Shown: positions 37,488-47,254, counted from the stretch's first letter. The stretch is 64,000 nucleotides of DNA from BM003 sp963783695 (GCA_963783695.1 CAWAOM010000001.1:310001-374000); one strand, 5' to 3'. A program made the numbers and translations. The notes: a model not told the origin generated them from the letters alone.

Positions 37488-37955
37488 ATGACAAAACTGA
37501 ATATTAATGGCAAGCCCGTCGATATCGAGATAGACGCCGCGACACCGTTGCTGTGGGTCCTGCGCGAGCAAATGAGTCTTACCGGCAGCAAGTATGGTTG
37601 CGGTATTGGGATTTGCGGGGCGTGCACGGTTCATATCGATGGCAATGCGGTCCGCTCCTGTCTCGTTCCCGCGGCGTCACTCAACGCTTCGCAAAAGGTA
37701 GTGACGATCGAAGGTTTGTCTGCCGACGGCAGTCACCCGGTCCAGCAGGCGTGGGCGGAACTCGATGTGCCGCAATGCGGTTACTGCCAGCCGGGCATGA
37801 TCATGGCAACTGCGGCGCTACTTAACACCAATGCCAATCCCAGCGATGCCGATATCGATGCGGGTGTCACCAATATCTGCCGCTGCGGCACGTTCAACCG
37901 GGTGCGGCGCGGGATTCATCGTGCCGCCGAACTCGGCAAGCGCGAGAGCACGTGA
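37488..37955 (+). CDS. Molybdenum hydroxylase small subunit, [2Fe-2S] (IorA-like)
   Basis: A 155-residue electron-transfer subunit of a xanthine-oxidase-family enzyme. The plant-type ferredoxin cluster motif is CGIGICGACTVHIDG and the second cluster uses CGYCQPGM and CRCGTF. It resembles the alpha subunit of isoquinoline 1-oxidoreductase. Its stop overlaps the start of the large subunit, so the two form a complex. The physiological substrate is unknown. No separate FAD subunit is present, as expected for this subtype. Confidence 0.92.
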   Translation: MTKLNINGKPVDIEIDAATPLLWVLREQMSLTGSKYGCGIGICGACTVHIDGNAVRSCLVPAASLNASQKVVTIEGLSADGSHPVQQAWAELDVPQCGYCQPGMIMATAALLNTNANPSDADIDAGVTNICRCGTFNRVRRGIHRAAELGKREST

Positions 37956-40147
37956 TGGCAACACAACGCGTTTCGGTATCGCGCCGCGAGTTCCTTATCG
38001 GTACGGCTTCCGCCGGTGCCGGCTTGTCGCTCGGTCTTTATTTGCCACTCGGCATCAATCGGGCGGTTGCTGCCGACACCCCGCAGGGGGCGCCCGAGGT
38101 CAATGCGTGGGTGGTTATCGAACCCGATGACACGGTGGTCATTCGTATCGCTCGTTCTGAGATGGGCCAGGGCACGTTGACCGGCCTTGCGCAGCTGGTT
38201 GCCGAGGAGCTCGAATGCGACTGGTCAAAGGTGACGACCGAGTACCCCACGCCGGGCGAGAGCCTTGCCCGCGATCGCATCTGGGGCAGTTTTTCCACCG
38301 GCGGCAGCCAGGGCATTCGCGGCAGCCATCGCTACATGCGCGAGGGCGGTGCGCTGGCGCGGGTCATGCTGATCGCGGCTGCCGCTGACGGGTGGGGTGT
38401 TGCGGCGCAGGAATGCAGCGCATCAAACAGTGTCATTACACATGGTCCGACCGGTCGCACGACCACCTTCGGCAAGGTGGCGACTGCCGCGTCCGGACTG
38501 GTACCGCCGGCCGAGGTGGAGCTAAAAGATCCGGCACAATGGAAGCTTGCCGGCAAGCCGGTAAAACGTCTGGATACGCTCGAGAAACTGACCGGTAAAC
38601 AGGTCTACGGAACCGATCTCCAGCTACCGGGGATGGTGAATGCAGCGATCAAGGCATGTCCGGTATTCGGCGGCACGCTGGCCAAATACGATGATGCCGA
38701 TGTGCGTAACATGCCGGGCGTGCGCGCCGTCGTGCGCGTCGGCGATGACGCGGTTGCGGTCGTGGCAGATACCTGGTGGCAGGCCAATACCGCGCTCGAT
38801 GCATTGCCCGTGACCTGGGATGAAGGCGAGAACGCGAGTCTCAGCAGTGCGGCGATTGCAGCGATGCTGGAAGAGGGGCTCACAGCAAATGATGCCTATG
38901 TCGGCAACGAGGCAGGCGAGGTGCACACGGCGATAGCCGATGCAGCACAGACCATCGAGGCCACCTACAGCTATCCGTATCAGAACCACGCGACGATGGA
39001 GCCGATGAACGCCACCGCGCTTTGGACAGCCGAGCGCTGCGAGGTCTGGTGCCCGACGCAGAATGGTGAGGCGGCGCTAGCGGCCGCGGCTGCAGCGGCG
39101 GGCTTGGCGCCAGCGCAATGCGAGGTTTACAAGATCCACCTCGGCGGAGGCTTTGGCAGGCGCGGGGCATTTCATGATTTCGTGACCCAGGCGGTCACGA
39201 TTGCGAAACAGCTGCCGGGAACCCCGGTGAAGCTGCTGTGGACCCGCGAAGAGGATATGTTGCACGGCTTCTATCACCCGATCACTCAGGCGAGACTGAC
39301 AGGCGGGCTCGATGAACAGGGGAATCTTGTCGGCCTGCATTTGCGGATTTCCGGGCAATCGATTATGGCCGCAGTCAGGCCTCAATCGCTGACCAATGGC
39401 GCGGACATGCTGGTCTTTCAGGGACTGCTGCCGGAGGGTCCGCACGGCATCAGCTATACCATTCCGAACCTGCTGGTTGACCATGCGATGCGAAACCCGC
39501 CAATACCTCCGGGCTTCTGGCGCGGTGTGAATATTAATCAGAATGCGATTTACATCGAGTGTTTCATCGACGAACTTGCCCATGCGGCCGGCAAGGATCC
39601 ACTCGAATTCAGGCGTCAGTTGATGGCGAATCATCCGCACAGTCTCGCTGTGTTGAACGCGGTCGCGGAGAAGGTCGAATGGGACAAGCCCGCGGCTGCA
39701 GGCCGGCATCGCGGACTTGCGGTGTGCAAGGCCTTCGACAGTTACGTCGCCGCGTGCGCGGAGGTGTCGGTCGACGGTGGCAGCGGGAAGCTGAAAGTGC
39801 ATCGCATCGTGGCTGCAACGGACCCGGGTCATGCGGTCAACCCGCAGCAAATCGAAGCCCAGGTCGAAGGGTCGTTCGTCTATGGCCTGTCCGCGCTGCT
39901 GTATGGTGAGTGCACGATCGACGGTGGTCGCGTGGAGCAGGACAATTTTGATTCCTACCGTTCCATGCGCATGGCCGAGATGCCCGCGGTCGAGACCATC
40001 GTTATGCCATCCGGCGGCTTCTGGGGAGGTGTTGGCGAGCCGACCATCGCGGTCGCTGCGCCGGCGGTGTTGAACGCGATATTTGCGGCGACCGGCAAGC
40101 GTGTTCGCCAGGTTCCATTGAAAGATGTCGACCTCAGGGATGTCTGA
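37955..40147 (+). CDS. Molybdenum hydroxylase large subunit (IorB-like), Tat-exported
   Basis: A 730-residue molybdopterin-cytosine-dinucleotide subunit of the xanthine dehydrogenase/aldehyde oxidase family. The N-terminus carries a twin-arginine signal (SRREFLIGTASAGAGLSLGL), implying a periplasmic enzyme exported with its small subunit. Family segments include SEMGQGTLTGLAQLVAEELE, YSYPYQNHATMEPMNATALW, LGGGFGRRGAFHDFV and the C-terminal GGFWGGVGEPTIAVAAPAVL. GTG at 37952 or ATG at 37955 are both possible. Aldehydes or N-heterocycles are likely substrates; which one cannot be told. Confidence 0.92.
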   Translation: MATQRVSVSRREFLIGTASAGAGLSLGLYLPLGINRAVAADTPQGAPEVNAWVVIEPDDTVVIRIARSEMGQGTLTGLAQLVAEELECDWSKVTTEYPTPGESLARDRIWGSFSTGGSQGIRGSHRYMREGGALARVMLIAAAADGWGVAAQECSASNSVITHGPTGRTTTFGKVATAASGLVPPAEVELKDPAQWKLAGKPVKRLDTLEKLTGKQVYGTDLQLPGMVNAAIKACPVFGGTLAKYDDADVRNMPGVRAVVRVGDDAVAVVADTWWQANTALDALPVTWDEGENASLSSAAIAAMLEEGLTANDAYVGNEAGEVHTAIADAAQTIEATYSYPYQNHATMEPMNATALWTAERCEVWCPTQNGEAALAAAAAAAGLAPAQCEVYKIHLGGGFGRRGAFHDFVTQAVTIAKQLPGTPVKLLWTREEDMLHGFYHPITQARLTGGLDEQGNLVGLHLRISGQSIMAAVRPQSLTNGADMLVFQGLLPEGPHGISYTIPNLLVDHAMRNPPIPPGFWRGVNINQNAIYIECFIDELAHAAGKDPLEFRRQLMANHPHSLAVLNAVAEKVEWDKPAAAGRHRGLAVCKAFDSYVAACAEVSVDGGSGKLKVHRIVAATDPGHAVNPQQIEAQVEGSFVYGLSALLYGECTIDGGRVEQDNFDSYRSMRMAEMPAVETIVMPSGGFWGGVGEPTIAVAAPAVLNAIFAATGKRVRQVPLKDVDLRDV

Positions 40148-40364
40148 GTCAGGCTGAGATGCAGCGAACGGCCGATTTGGAGTCCGGCACTGGCACGCCG
40201 GTTGGGCTGGTGTCGCGAGAATTGGGCAGTCGGTGTGCCGGGCTGAACCACGTGCGTGCGGGTTGTCGGCGACAACGCGCATTGCGCGATCTGGCAGCGA
40301 CGCGCGAGGTCGTCTACATTTGCATCGGGCAGACCTGAACCGCGGGTCATCGGGAGAGTATGTC

Positions 40365-41351
40365 TTGAGCACTGGACTGATTGCGCTTCTCGACGACGTC
40401 GTGGGTATTGCCAAGGTGGCCGCCGCGTCTCTGGATGATGTGGCCGGGCAGGCGGCCAAGGCCGGGGCCAAATCAGCCGGAGTCGTGATCGATGATGCCG
40501 CGGTGACGCCGCGATATGTGGTTGGGTTTGCGGCGGCCCGCGAGCTGCCCATCATTGCCAAAATTGCGAAAGGTTCGCTAAAAAACAAATTGCTGTTTTT
40601 GCTGCCCGCAGCATTGATCCTCAGCGCTTTTGCGCCATGGGCCATTACGCCTTTTCTGATGATGGGAGCGTTGTTTCTGTGTTACGAGGGTGCGGAAAAG
40701 GTCTACGAGGCGTTGTTCCCGCACAAGGCGCATGCGCATGAGGCTGCCGTCACGAATGCTCCGGTCGATCCCAAGACGCTGGAGGATCAGAAAGTCGCGA
40801 GCGCAATCAAGACAGACTTCATTCTCTCTGCCGAAATCATGACCATTGCACTGGCGGCGGTGCCCGGTACTACACTTTTCACCCAGGCCGCCGTGCTGGC
40901 GATAGTCGGCATCGGCATTACATTGGTGGTCTATGGGGCTGTCGCGCTGATAGTGAAAGCCGACGACGTTGGTGTCGCGCTTGCGGCCAATGGCATGGAA
41001 TCTCCGTTCGGCGCGGCGATTCGTGGTTTTGGACGCGGACTGGTCAGGTTCATGCCGGTTTTTTTAAAGACGCTTGCCATTGTCGGCACGGCCGCGATGG
41101 TCTGGGTGGGCGGCGGAATCCTGGTCCATTCGTTGGCAGGTTATGGCCTGACCGGGATCGAGCACCTGATACACGATATTGCGGTAGCGGCGAGTTCGGC
41201 GGTGCCATCCACGATCGCAGCAGCGACCGAGTGGATCGTGACCGCCGCGGGTTCGGGCGTCGTCGGGCTGGCGGTCGGTGCGGTCGTGATTCCGATCGTC
41301 GGAGTGGTCATTGCGCCTGCCTGGAACGGGCTGAAGGCGCTCCGCAATTAA
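40365..41351 (+). CDS. DUF808 (YedI-like) membrane protein
   Basis: About 328 residues with a conserved amphipathic N-terminus (LSTGLIALLDDVVGIAKVAA, DDVAGQAAKAG) and six or so membrane helices, matching the DUF808/YedI family, whose function is unknown. The start is taken as TTG at 40365 because the family always begins at this segment and GGGAG lies eight bases upstream. An ATG at 40233 would add 44 unrelated residues. It stands alone between the hydroxylase pair and ubiX. Confidence 0.87.
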   Translation: MSTGLIALLDDVVGIAKVAAASLDDVAGQAAKAGAKSAGVVIDDAAVTPRYVVGFAAARELPIIAKIAKGSLKNKLLFLLPAALILSAFAPWAITPFLMMGALFLCYEGAEKVYEALFPHKAHAHEAAVTNAPVDPKTLEDQKVASAIKTDFILSAEIMTIALAAVPGTTLFTQAAVLAIVGIGITLVVYGAVALIVKADDVGVALAANGMESPFGAAIRGFGRGLVRFMPVFLKTLAIVGTAAMVWVGGGILVHSLAGYGLTGIEHLIHDIAVAASSAVPSTIAAATEWIVTAAGSGVVGLAVGAVVIPIVGVVIAPAWNGLKALRN

Positions 41352-41553
41352 CCGGTATTTTTTTCGCCGGCGGCGCTGGCAAACTTGCATTGCCGTCCAG
41401 GCTGGACAGCAATGGACTGTCTCGCTTACTGATTCGCCGCCACAGCGGCGGCTCAATTTCGCATGGAGGGCACTGCGGGTTGTCCGGTGATCGTTGTCCG
41501 GAACAGGTAAACTGCAGCAGCACGCGATCCAGTCACAAGCAAAAGTCAACGTC

Positions 41554-42135
41554 ATGCGCCTGATAATTGGAATGTCCGGAGCGAGCGGCCTGATCTACGG
41601 AATCCGGCTGCTGGAAGTATTGCGGGAGCTACCCGGGATGGAGACCCATCTCGTGCTGTCCGAAGCGGCACGCCTGAATATTACTGTCGAAACATCTCGC
41701 ACTGTCAATGACGTAAAGGCGATGGCCAGCGAGGTCCACAGTATCCGCAATATCGGCGCGAGCATCGCCAGCGGATCGTTCAAGCACGACGGTATGATCA
41801 TCGCACCATGTTCGATGAAGACACTTTCGGCGGTTGCCAATTCGTACGCCGATAATCTCCTGGTGCGTGCGGCCGATGTCACGTTGAAGGAACGTCGGCG
41901 ACTCGTGATTATGCCGCGCGAGACCCCGCTCCATGCCGGGCACTGCAAGCTGATGTACGAGGCATCGCTGATCGGCGCGATCCTGTTTCCGCCGATACCG
42001 TCCTTTTACGACCGGCCGCAATCAATCGACGACATCGTTACGGCATCCGTGGCGCGCGTGCTGGACCTGTTTGACGTCGACCCCGGTTTGCTGAAACGCT
42101 GGACCGGTCAGGTCGGGAAACGCGCGGACACCTGA
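41554..42135 (+). CDS. ubiX: Flavin prenyltransferase UbiX
   Basis: A 193-residue enzyme that prenylates FMN to make the cofactor of the UbiD decarboxylase in ubiquinone synthesis. The N-terminal MRLIIGMSGASGLIYGIRLL, the MIIAPCSMKTLSAVANSYADN core and LVIMPRETPLHAGHCKLM are family signatures. The ATG at 41554 gives the normal N-terminus. It converges with the AsmA gene 10 bp away. No ubiD is in the window. Confidence 0.95.
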   Translation: MRLIIGMSGASGLIYGIRLLEVLRELPGMETHLVLSEAARLNITVETSRTVNDVKAMASEVHSIRNIGASIASGSFKHDGMIIAPCSMKTLSAVANSYADNLLVRAADVTLKERRRLVIMPRETPLHAGHCKLMYEASLIGAILFPPIPSFYDRPQSIDDIVTASVARVLDLFDVDPGLLKRWTGQVGKRADT

Positions 42136-42145
42136 CGGCTCGGCG

Positions 42146-44515
42146 CTAGTCCTCCCAGATGGCATCGGTTTCCTCGCCGGCGCGGTATTGCTTCAGGATC
42201 TTTTCAATGTCCTCGCACAGGTCGCGACCACCGGCGGCGCGGTCCATAAGCCCTTTCCCGACCACGGACAGGCCCATAGTAAAGAACGCAGCAGCGCCGC
42301 TGACCACGCCGCCGGCGACATCCGCGCCGACGCGCGGATTCGCCAGCGTGCCGCGTACGCGAAGAAACGGGCTGGCAATCGACGCAACACTGACGCCAAC
42401 CCCTTTGCGTGGCTTGGCGCCGAAGTCGATATCGAGTTCCTCGTTCGCCATCTTGAGCTTGCCCCGGCCGCGGATCGTAATGGTGTCGGTCTGCAGCAGG
42501 AATGGCTGTAATAATGCCTCGCCATCGTTAAATTTGATGTAGTAAATTCCGCAGCCGAGCTGATTGAAAGGCTGCTTCTTGGCCGTCGGTATCAGCTTGT
42601 AATAAACCTCGGTCAGGACATCATTGGTCATCAGGCCGAAACTGCCTTGCGGGCGGCGCCCTGACTCGGAAACGATTTTGATCCAACCGTCGGCCGCGAC
42701 GGCCATCTCATGGAACGAATTGCCGCTGGCCTTGATGCGCGTTGCCAGCGTGTTAGGTGGCAACAGCGGCATTTCCTCGGGCGTCACGTCTTGAGATCTT
42801 GCGTAACGCATGTTGTCACCGTTCAACTCGATCTGGAACGACGGCTCGGCGCCACCGCGATCCAGCCGCGCGCGGCCGCTAAGCGGGCCGCCATTGACGC
42901 TGCCCTCGAAGGGTTCGATATGCAGGTCGCCATCCCGTACCACGATGTCCAGCGACACGTCCTGCATATCCGTGTGGGTAGCCTCGACGCGTTCGATCCC
43001 GAGTTTCGCATGCAGGTTGAGGGCATCGAGGCCGGAGAAATTGAATGGGTTTTTGTTAAAGACGCGTTCGCTTTTCTCCTGTCGAGCGTCCGGAAGCCGG
43101 CGATCCGTGAGGTACTTTCCAAGCAAGACTGTCTTGGACTTCAAACTTGCTTCGACATCCGGTTTCTTGCCTGGCGAGATCACCACGCGGCCGGAAAAAT
43201 CGCTCTCGCCGAGACGCACGGAGACCGGGTCCATTACGATCTTGCCGTCGCTGCCGGCAAAGTCGGCGCTGAACTCGTAGTCGTATGTGATTCGCCACTG
43301 GCGACCGAGAAGCGCCATCGTCTCGGCGACATTGGGCCCTTTCGAGCGGACTTTTAGCGTTATGTTTTCCGCCTTGACCGGTAACCCCAGACCGCCGTCG
43401 AGGTTGACGACGTTGTCATCGAACGTGGCCTCGAAACCGGAAAAGCCGATATTGCCCGGGCTCCAGCTGACGCCGCCTTTCGCGTTGAGAGGACCGCTTT
43501 TCTCCAGCGGCAGGTCGAAATACTCTGTCAGCGGCGCGACGTCTGGCACCTCCAGCGTACCGTTGGCTTCGATCGACAGAGCGCCGGTCCAGTTCCGCAC
43601 CGAACCAGATGCAGTCAGCGTACCCGCCTGTCCCTTAAAAGTACCGTCGAATGCGATAGCGCCGTCGCTCTCTTTGAGCGTGGTGGATAATTCGAAGGGG
43701 TTTTTATCCAATGGTTTGAGGCCGAGCAGTGACGTCGCGGACTCGAGGCTGTCTCCTTTTGCCTCGACAGTGCCATCCAGCCCTTTGAGACCATCGAGTC
43801 GATCAATCGTCAGCTGGCTCGAGAGTTTGAGATCGCCGTAGACGATCTTGAGGTCGTGGTCGCCCGTGCCGTGAATCATCCTCGACAGCCGCGGAATCGT
43901 TCCGGATGCGCGCACCGGTTTGCCGTCCAGTGTTGCATCGACGTTGATGTCATTGGTTCGCATGTCTCGCGCGGCGACGTTGAGTTCGCGGATATCGGCA
44001 CGGACCGATTTGTCACGGCCGGCTGACAGATAAGTTACTTTCAAGTTTCTGATATCGATTTTTCTTAGTGCAATGAAGCTATGCTCGGCGCGTTCGTCGC
44101 CCGCCGAATCGGCAGCTTCGGGTTCCTCGAACGACCAGTTGACCTGACCGTCCGCACCGCGCTGGAGGAACAACTCGGCGTTGTTGATCTCGAGTCGGGT
44201 TATCCGTAGGGGTCCGGAAACGAGCGACCAAAGCTTTATCTGGAAGTAAATCTCTTCGATTCGGGCCATCTCGTCTGAATCCGCCCACGCCGCGTTGGCG
44301 AAATGCACGTTGGTAGCGCGGATGGCGGGAGTCAACGATATGACCGGCTCAAAGTCGCCATCGATGCGCAGGCTCCGCCCGGTCTCGGCCGCGACAAAGT
44401 TTTGCAGCGGAACCCGATACTGACTCAGGTCCGAATTCTTCAGCACCAACAGGAAGCCGCCTGCCAGCAACGCGAGGAACATGGCGGTTATTAAAAGAAA
44501 TCTAAGTATTCGCAT
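42146..44515 (-). CDS. AsmA family envelope protein
   Basis: A 789-residue protein with one N-terminal membrane anchor (ILRFLLITAMFLALLAGGFL) and a long periplasmic beta-rich body, ending with the AsmA C-terminal region (GCGIYYIKFNDGEALLQPFL; LDIDFGAKPRKGVGVSVASI). The N-terminal VAAETGRSLRIDGDFEP is the family opening. AsmA-like proteins are thought to act in phospholipid or outer-membrane homeostasis, some as bridge-like lipid carriers. The ATG at 44515 starts directly before the anchor; longer in-frame starts add unrelated sequence. Confidence 0.9.
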   Translation of the reverse strand: MRILRFLLITAMFLALLAGGFLLVLKNSDLSQYRVPLQNFVAAETGRSLRIDGDFEPVISLTPAIRATNVHFANAAWADSDEMARIEEIYFQIKLWSLVSGPLRITRLEINNAELFLQRGADGQVNWSFEEPEAADSAGDERAEHSFIALRKIDIRNLKVTYLSAGRDKSVRADIRELNVAARDMRTNDINVDATLDGKPVRASGTIPRLSRMIHGTGDHDLKIVYGDLKLSSQLTIDRLDGLKGLDGTVEAKGDSLESATSLLGLKPLDKNPFELSTTLKESDGAIAFDGTFKGQAGTLTASGSVRNWTGALSIEANGTLEVPDVAPLTEYFDLPLEKSGPLNAKGGVSWSPGNIGFSGFEATFDDNVVNLDGGLGLPVKAENITLKVRSKGPNVAETMALLGRQWRITYDYEFSADFAGSDGKIVMDPVSVRLGESDFSGRVVISPGKKPDVEASLKSKTVLLGKYLTDRRLPDARQEKSERVFNKNPFNFSGLDALNLHAKLGIERVEATHTDMQDVSLDIVVRDGDLHIEPFEGSVNGGPLSGRARLDRGGAEPSFQIELNGDNMRYARSQDVTPEEMPLLPPNTLATRIKASGNSFHEMAVAADGWIKIVSESGRRPQGSFGLMTNDVLTEVYYKLIPTAKKQPFNQLGCGIYYIKFNDGEALLQPFLLQTDTITIRGRGKLKMANEELDIDFGAKPRKGVGVSVASIASPFLRVRGTLANPRVGADVAGGVVSGAAAFFTMGLSVVGKGLMDRAAGGRDLCEDIEKILKQYRAGEETDAIWED

Positions 44516-44676
44516 CGCGATGCGGTCCCTCACGTCGGAAGAGGCGACGAGCGTGGCGATGGGGTCGCATGCGCGTCGAGAGCTGGCCATGATTTGTCGG
44601 CGAGGGACGAGGTTAGCACGAGTCAGTTCGCAATCGGGACCGCTATGTAAGGCCACGGACCAGGCAGGGGGAAAGT

Positions 44677-44973
44677 ATGACAAATTTGCGTGACACGATA
44701 ACGCCTTTAGTGCCATCGCGGGCCAGCGATTGCCCGTATGCGGTCGACGTCAGCGCCGGCAAAACTTATTGGTGGTGTGCGTGTGGCAAGAGCCGGTCGC
44801 AGCCCTTTTGCGACGGCTCCCATCGCGGTACCGGGTTTGAGCCGGTGCGTTTCGACGCCGTCCGCGGCGAAAAAATCTGGTTCTGCGGCTGCAAGGCGAC
44901 CACATCCGCGCCGACATGTGACGGCAGCCACAATGCAGGTCAGCGCGGAAGCGGTCGAACCACCTCGCTGTAA
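44677..44973 (+). CDS. Twin CDGSH iron-sulfur protein
   Basis: A 98-residue protein with two CDGSH motifs: CACGKSRSQPFCDGSH (about 34-49) and CGCKATTSAPTCDGSH (about 71-86). Each supplies three Cys and one His for a [2Fe-2S] cluster, the mitoNEET-type ligand set. Both ligand sets are complete. Such bacterial proteins are soluble and their roles are largely unknown. It converges with the sulfhydrylase gene 10 bp downstream. Confidence 0.93.
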   Translation: MTNLRDTITPLVPSRASDCPYAVDVSAGKTYWWCACGKSRSQPFCDGSHRGTGFEPVRFDAVRGEKIWFCGCKATTSAPTCDGSHNAGQRGSGRTTSL

Positions 44974-44983
44974 TAGGGTGTTG

Positions 44984-46288
44984 CTACGAACCGGCGACTC
45001 TGTCCAGCGCTTGCGAAAGATCGGCCAGAATGTCGTCGACATGCTCGATCCCGATCGACAGGCGCACGTAGCCATCGGATACGCCGCTCGCTAACTGCTC
45101 CTCGGCACTCAACTGTGAGTGCGTCGTTGTGGCCGGATGGATGGCGAGCGAACGGGCGTCGCCGATATTGGCGACGTGGTAGAACAGCTCGAGAGCGTCT
45201 ATAAACGCCCGCCCGGCAGCTTTGCCTCCCTTTAGCTCGAACCCGACGAGCCCGCCATAGCCACCGTCCAGGTAGGTGTCGGCGCGGCGCCGCTGTTCCG
45301 GGTCGGTGTGACTACCCGCATGGATCACCCGCTGTACTTCGGGCCGGTCATGCAGAAAGGCGGCCACCGCAGAGGCATTGCGGCAGTGCGCGCCAATTCT
45401 GAGCGGCAGTGTCTCGAGTCCCTGCAGAAACTGGAAGGCATTAAACGGGCTCATTGCCGGTCCGAGGTCGCGCAACAGGGTAACTCGCGCTTTGATGATA
45501 TATGCGACCGGCCCGATTGGTTTCACAGCCTCGGTCCACACCGCGCCGTGATAGCTCGGGTCGGGTTCGTTCAGCATCGGGAACCGTTTGGCGTTGGCTT
45601 CCCAGTCGAAATTTCCACCATCGACAATCAACCCGCCGATCGACGTGCCATGACCACCGATGTACTTCGTGGTCGAATAGACGACGATGTTGGCGCCATG
45701 CGCGAATGGCTTACAAAGTAGCGGGGCCGCCGTGTTGTCTACGATCAGCGGCACTCCCAGTTCGGAACCGATGGCGGCCACCTCGGCGATTGGGAATACC
45801 GTGAGTTTTGGATTCGGCAATGTCTCCGCATACCAGGCCCGGGTGCGATCGTTGGTCGCGCGGCGAAAATTGTCCGGGTCGGCCGGGTCGACGAAGCGGA
45901 CTTCGATGCCCATCGTCTTGAATGTGTTGGCAAACAGATTCCAGGTACCGCCGTAAAGATCGGTCGAGCTGACGATATTGTCTCCGGCCTGGGCGATGTT
46001 CTGGATCGCAAGAGCCGAGGCAGCCTGCCCGGAACTGACGGCGAGCGCCGCCGCACCGCCCTCGAGCGCGCTGATGCGCTGTTCCAGAACGTCGCAGGTG
46101 GGATTCATGATGCGGGTGTAGATGTTGCCGAACTCCTCGAGAGCGAACAGGCTCGCGGCATGCTCGGTATCGCGAAACTGGTAAGAGGTCGTTTGATAGA
46201 TCGGTACTGCCACGGCGCCGGTGGCCGGGTCGGCTCGATAGCCGGCATGCAGGGCCAGGGTCTCAGGCTGATAATCTCGTCCGCTCAT
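44984..46288 (-). CDS. metY: O-acetylhomoserine sulfhydrylase (MetY type)
   Basis: A 434-residue PLP enzyme of the Cys/Met metabolism family that forms homocysteine from O-acetylhomoserine and sulfide. It begins QPETLALHAGYRADPATGAV, has PIYQTTSYQF, and the PLP lysine lies in YSTTKYIGGHGTSIGG. The long form with GGAWNLF-type segment (YGGTWNLFANTFKTMG) is typical of acetylhomoserine enzymes rather than MetB. The ATG at 46288 overlaps the metA stop by 4 bp, so both genes are co-translated. This gives a direct-sulfhydrylation route to methionine. Confidence 0.92.
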   Translation of the reverse strand: MSGRDYQPETLALHAGYRADPATGAVAVPIYQTTSYQFRDTEHAASLFALEEFGNIYTRIMNPTCDVLEQRISALEGGAAALAVSSGQAASALAIQNIAQAGDNIVSSTDLYGGTWNLFANTFKTMGIEVRFVDPADPDNFRRATNDRTRAWYAETLPNPKLTVFPIAEVAAIGSELGVPLIVDNTAAPLLCKPFAHGANIVVYSTTKYIGGHGTSIGGLIVDGGNFDWEANAKRFPMLNEPDPSYHGAVWTEAVKPIGPVAYIIKARVTLLRDLGPAMSPFNAFQFLQGLETLPLRIGAHCRNASAVAAFLHDRPEVQRVIHAGSHTDPEQRRRADTYLDGGYGGLVGFELKGGKAAGRAFIDALELFYHVANIGDARSLAIHPATTTHSQLSAEEQLASGVSDGYVRLSIGIEHVDDILADLSQALDRVAGS

Positions 46289-47211
46289 GTCTGTTCTCCG
46301 GCGTTTGTGGAATCGAAAGAAATGTCCTGGTAGACGCAAAGGTTGAGCCAGTTGCTGTAGAAAAGCTGGCCATGTGCACGCCAGCATACTTTGGGTACCC
46401 GGCTCGGATCGTCATCGGGGAAATAGTTTTGCGGAGGTTGCCGCGAAATTCCGGCTGCGGCATCGCGCTGATATTCCTGGGCGAGACTGCCGCTGTCGTA
46501 CTCCGGATGATTAAAGCTGAAGACCTGATGATGATCGGTATCGTAAATGACGGAGACACCGGTTCGATCCGACTCCGATTCGATACGCAGCGCAGGGTGT
46601 TTATCGATGTCGCCGCGGCGGGTTTCGGTTTCGCGCGAGACCGGAACCCAGAATTCGTCGTCGAACGCCCGTTGCAACGGTGATCTCGTCGCTTTGACCC
46701 GCTGGCGGAATACGCCATGGCATTTTTCCTCGAGCCGATATTTCGGAATCCCGTAGTAGTGGAACAGGGCCGCCTGCGCCCCCCAGCAGATAAAAAGCGA
46801 TGAGTGAACATGTTCGCGCTGCCAGTCCAATATCTGCGTCAGCTCGTCCCAGTAGGCCACCTCGGTCCAGTCGAGCAACTCCACCGGTGCGCCGGTTACG
46901 ATGAATCCGTCAAATTGCCGTTCGCGGATGTCTTCCCAGGTCACGTAGAAATTGGTCAGGTGCGCTTCGGATACATTCTGCGGCTGGTAGCTCGCCGTTG
47001 TGACCAGCGTCAGGTTCACCTGCAGCGGCGTGTTCGACAATACCCGGGCAATCTGTGCCTCTGTTACCAGTTTGTTCGGCATCAGATTCAACAGGCCAAT
47101 TTCCAGCGGCCTGATGTCCTGGCGCTCCGCACGCTCAACCGGCAGCGCGAAAATCTGCGCTCCATCGAGCAGTTGCGCCGCCGGCAGTCCCGCCGGCAAG
47201 TTGATGGGCAT
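46285..47211 (-). CDS. metA: Homoserine O-acyltransferase MetA, predicted acetyl-CoA-specific
   Basis: A 308-residue MetA-fold enzyme activating homoserine. Catalytic residues are visible: Cys142 (FICWGAQ), His235 and Glu237 (FNHPEYDSG). The residue that decides acyl-CoA choice, 111, is Glu (TGAPVELLDW), the version associated with acetyl-CoA; succinyl-transferring E. coli MetA has Gly there. This agrees with the overlapping sulfhydrylase gene that uses O-acetylhomoserine. The ATG at 47211 is preferred over an upstream in-frame start, which would include part of the leader hairpin. Confidence 0.94.
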   Translation of the reverse strand: MPINLPAGLPAAQLLDGAQIFALPVERAERQDIRPLEIGLLNLMPNKLVTEAQIARVLSNTPLQVNLTLVTTASYQPQNVSEAHLTNFYVTWEDIRERQFDGFIVTGAPVELLDWTEVAYWDELTQILDWQREHVHSSLFICWGAQAALFHYYGIPKYRLEEKCHGVFRQRVKATRSPLQRAFDDEFWVPVSRETETRRGDIDKHPALRIESESDRTGVSVIYDTDHHQVFSFNHPEYDSGSLAQEYQRDAAAGISRQPPQNYFPDDDPSRVPKVCWRAHGQLFYSNWLNLCVYQDISFDSTNAGEQT

Positions 47212-47254
47212 GATCCGTCTCTCCGTCCCGCAAATGGCAGATGAGGCCGCCACA

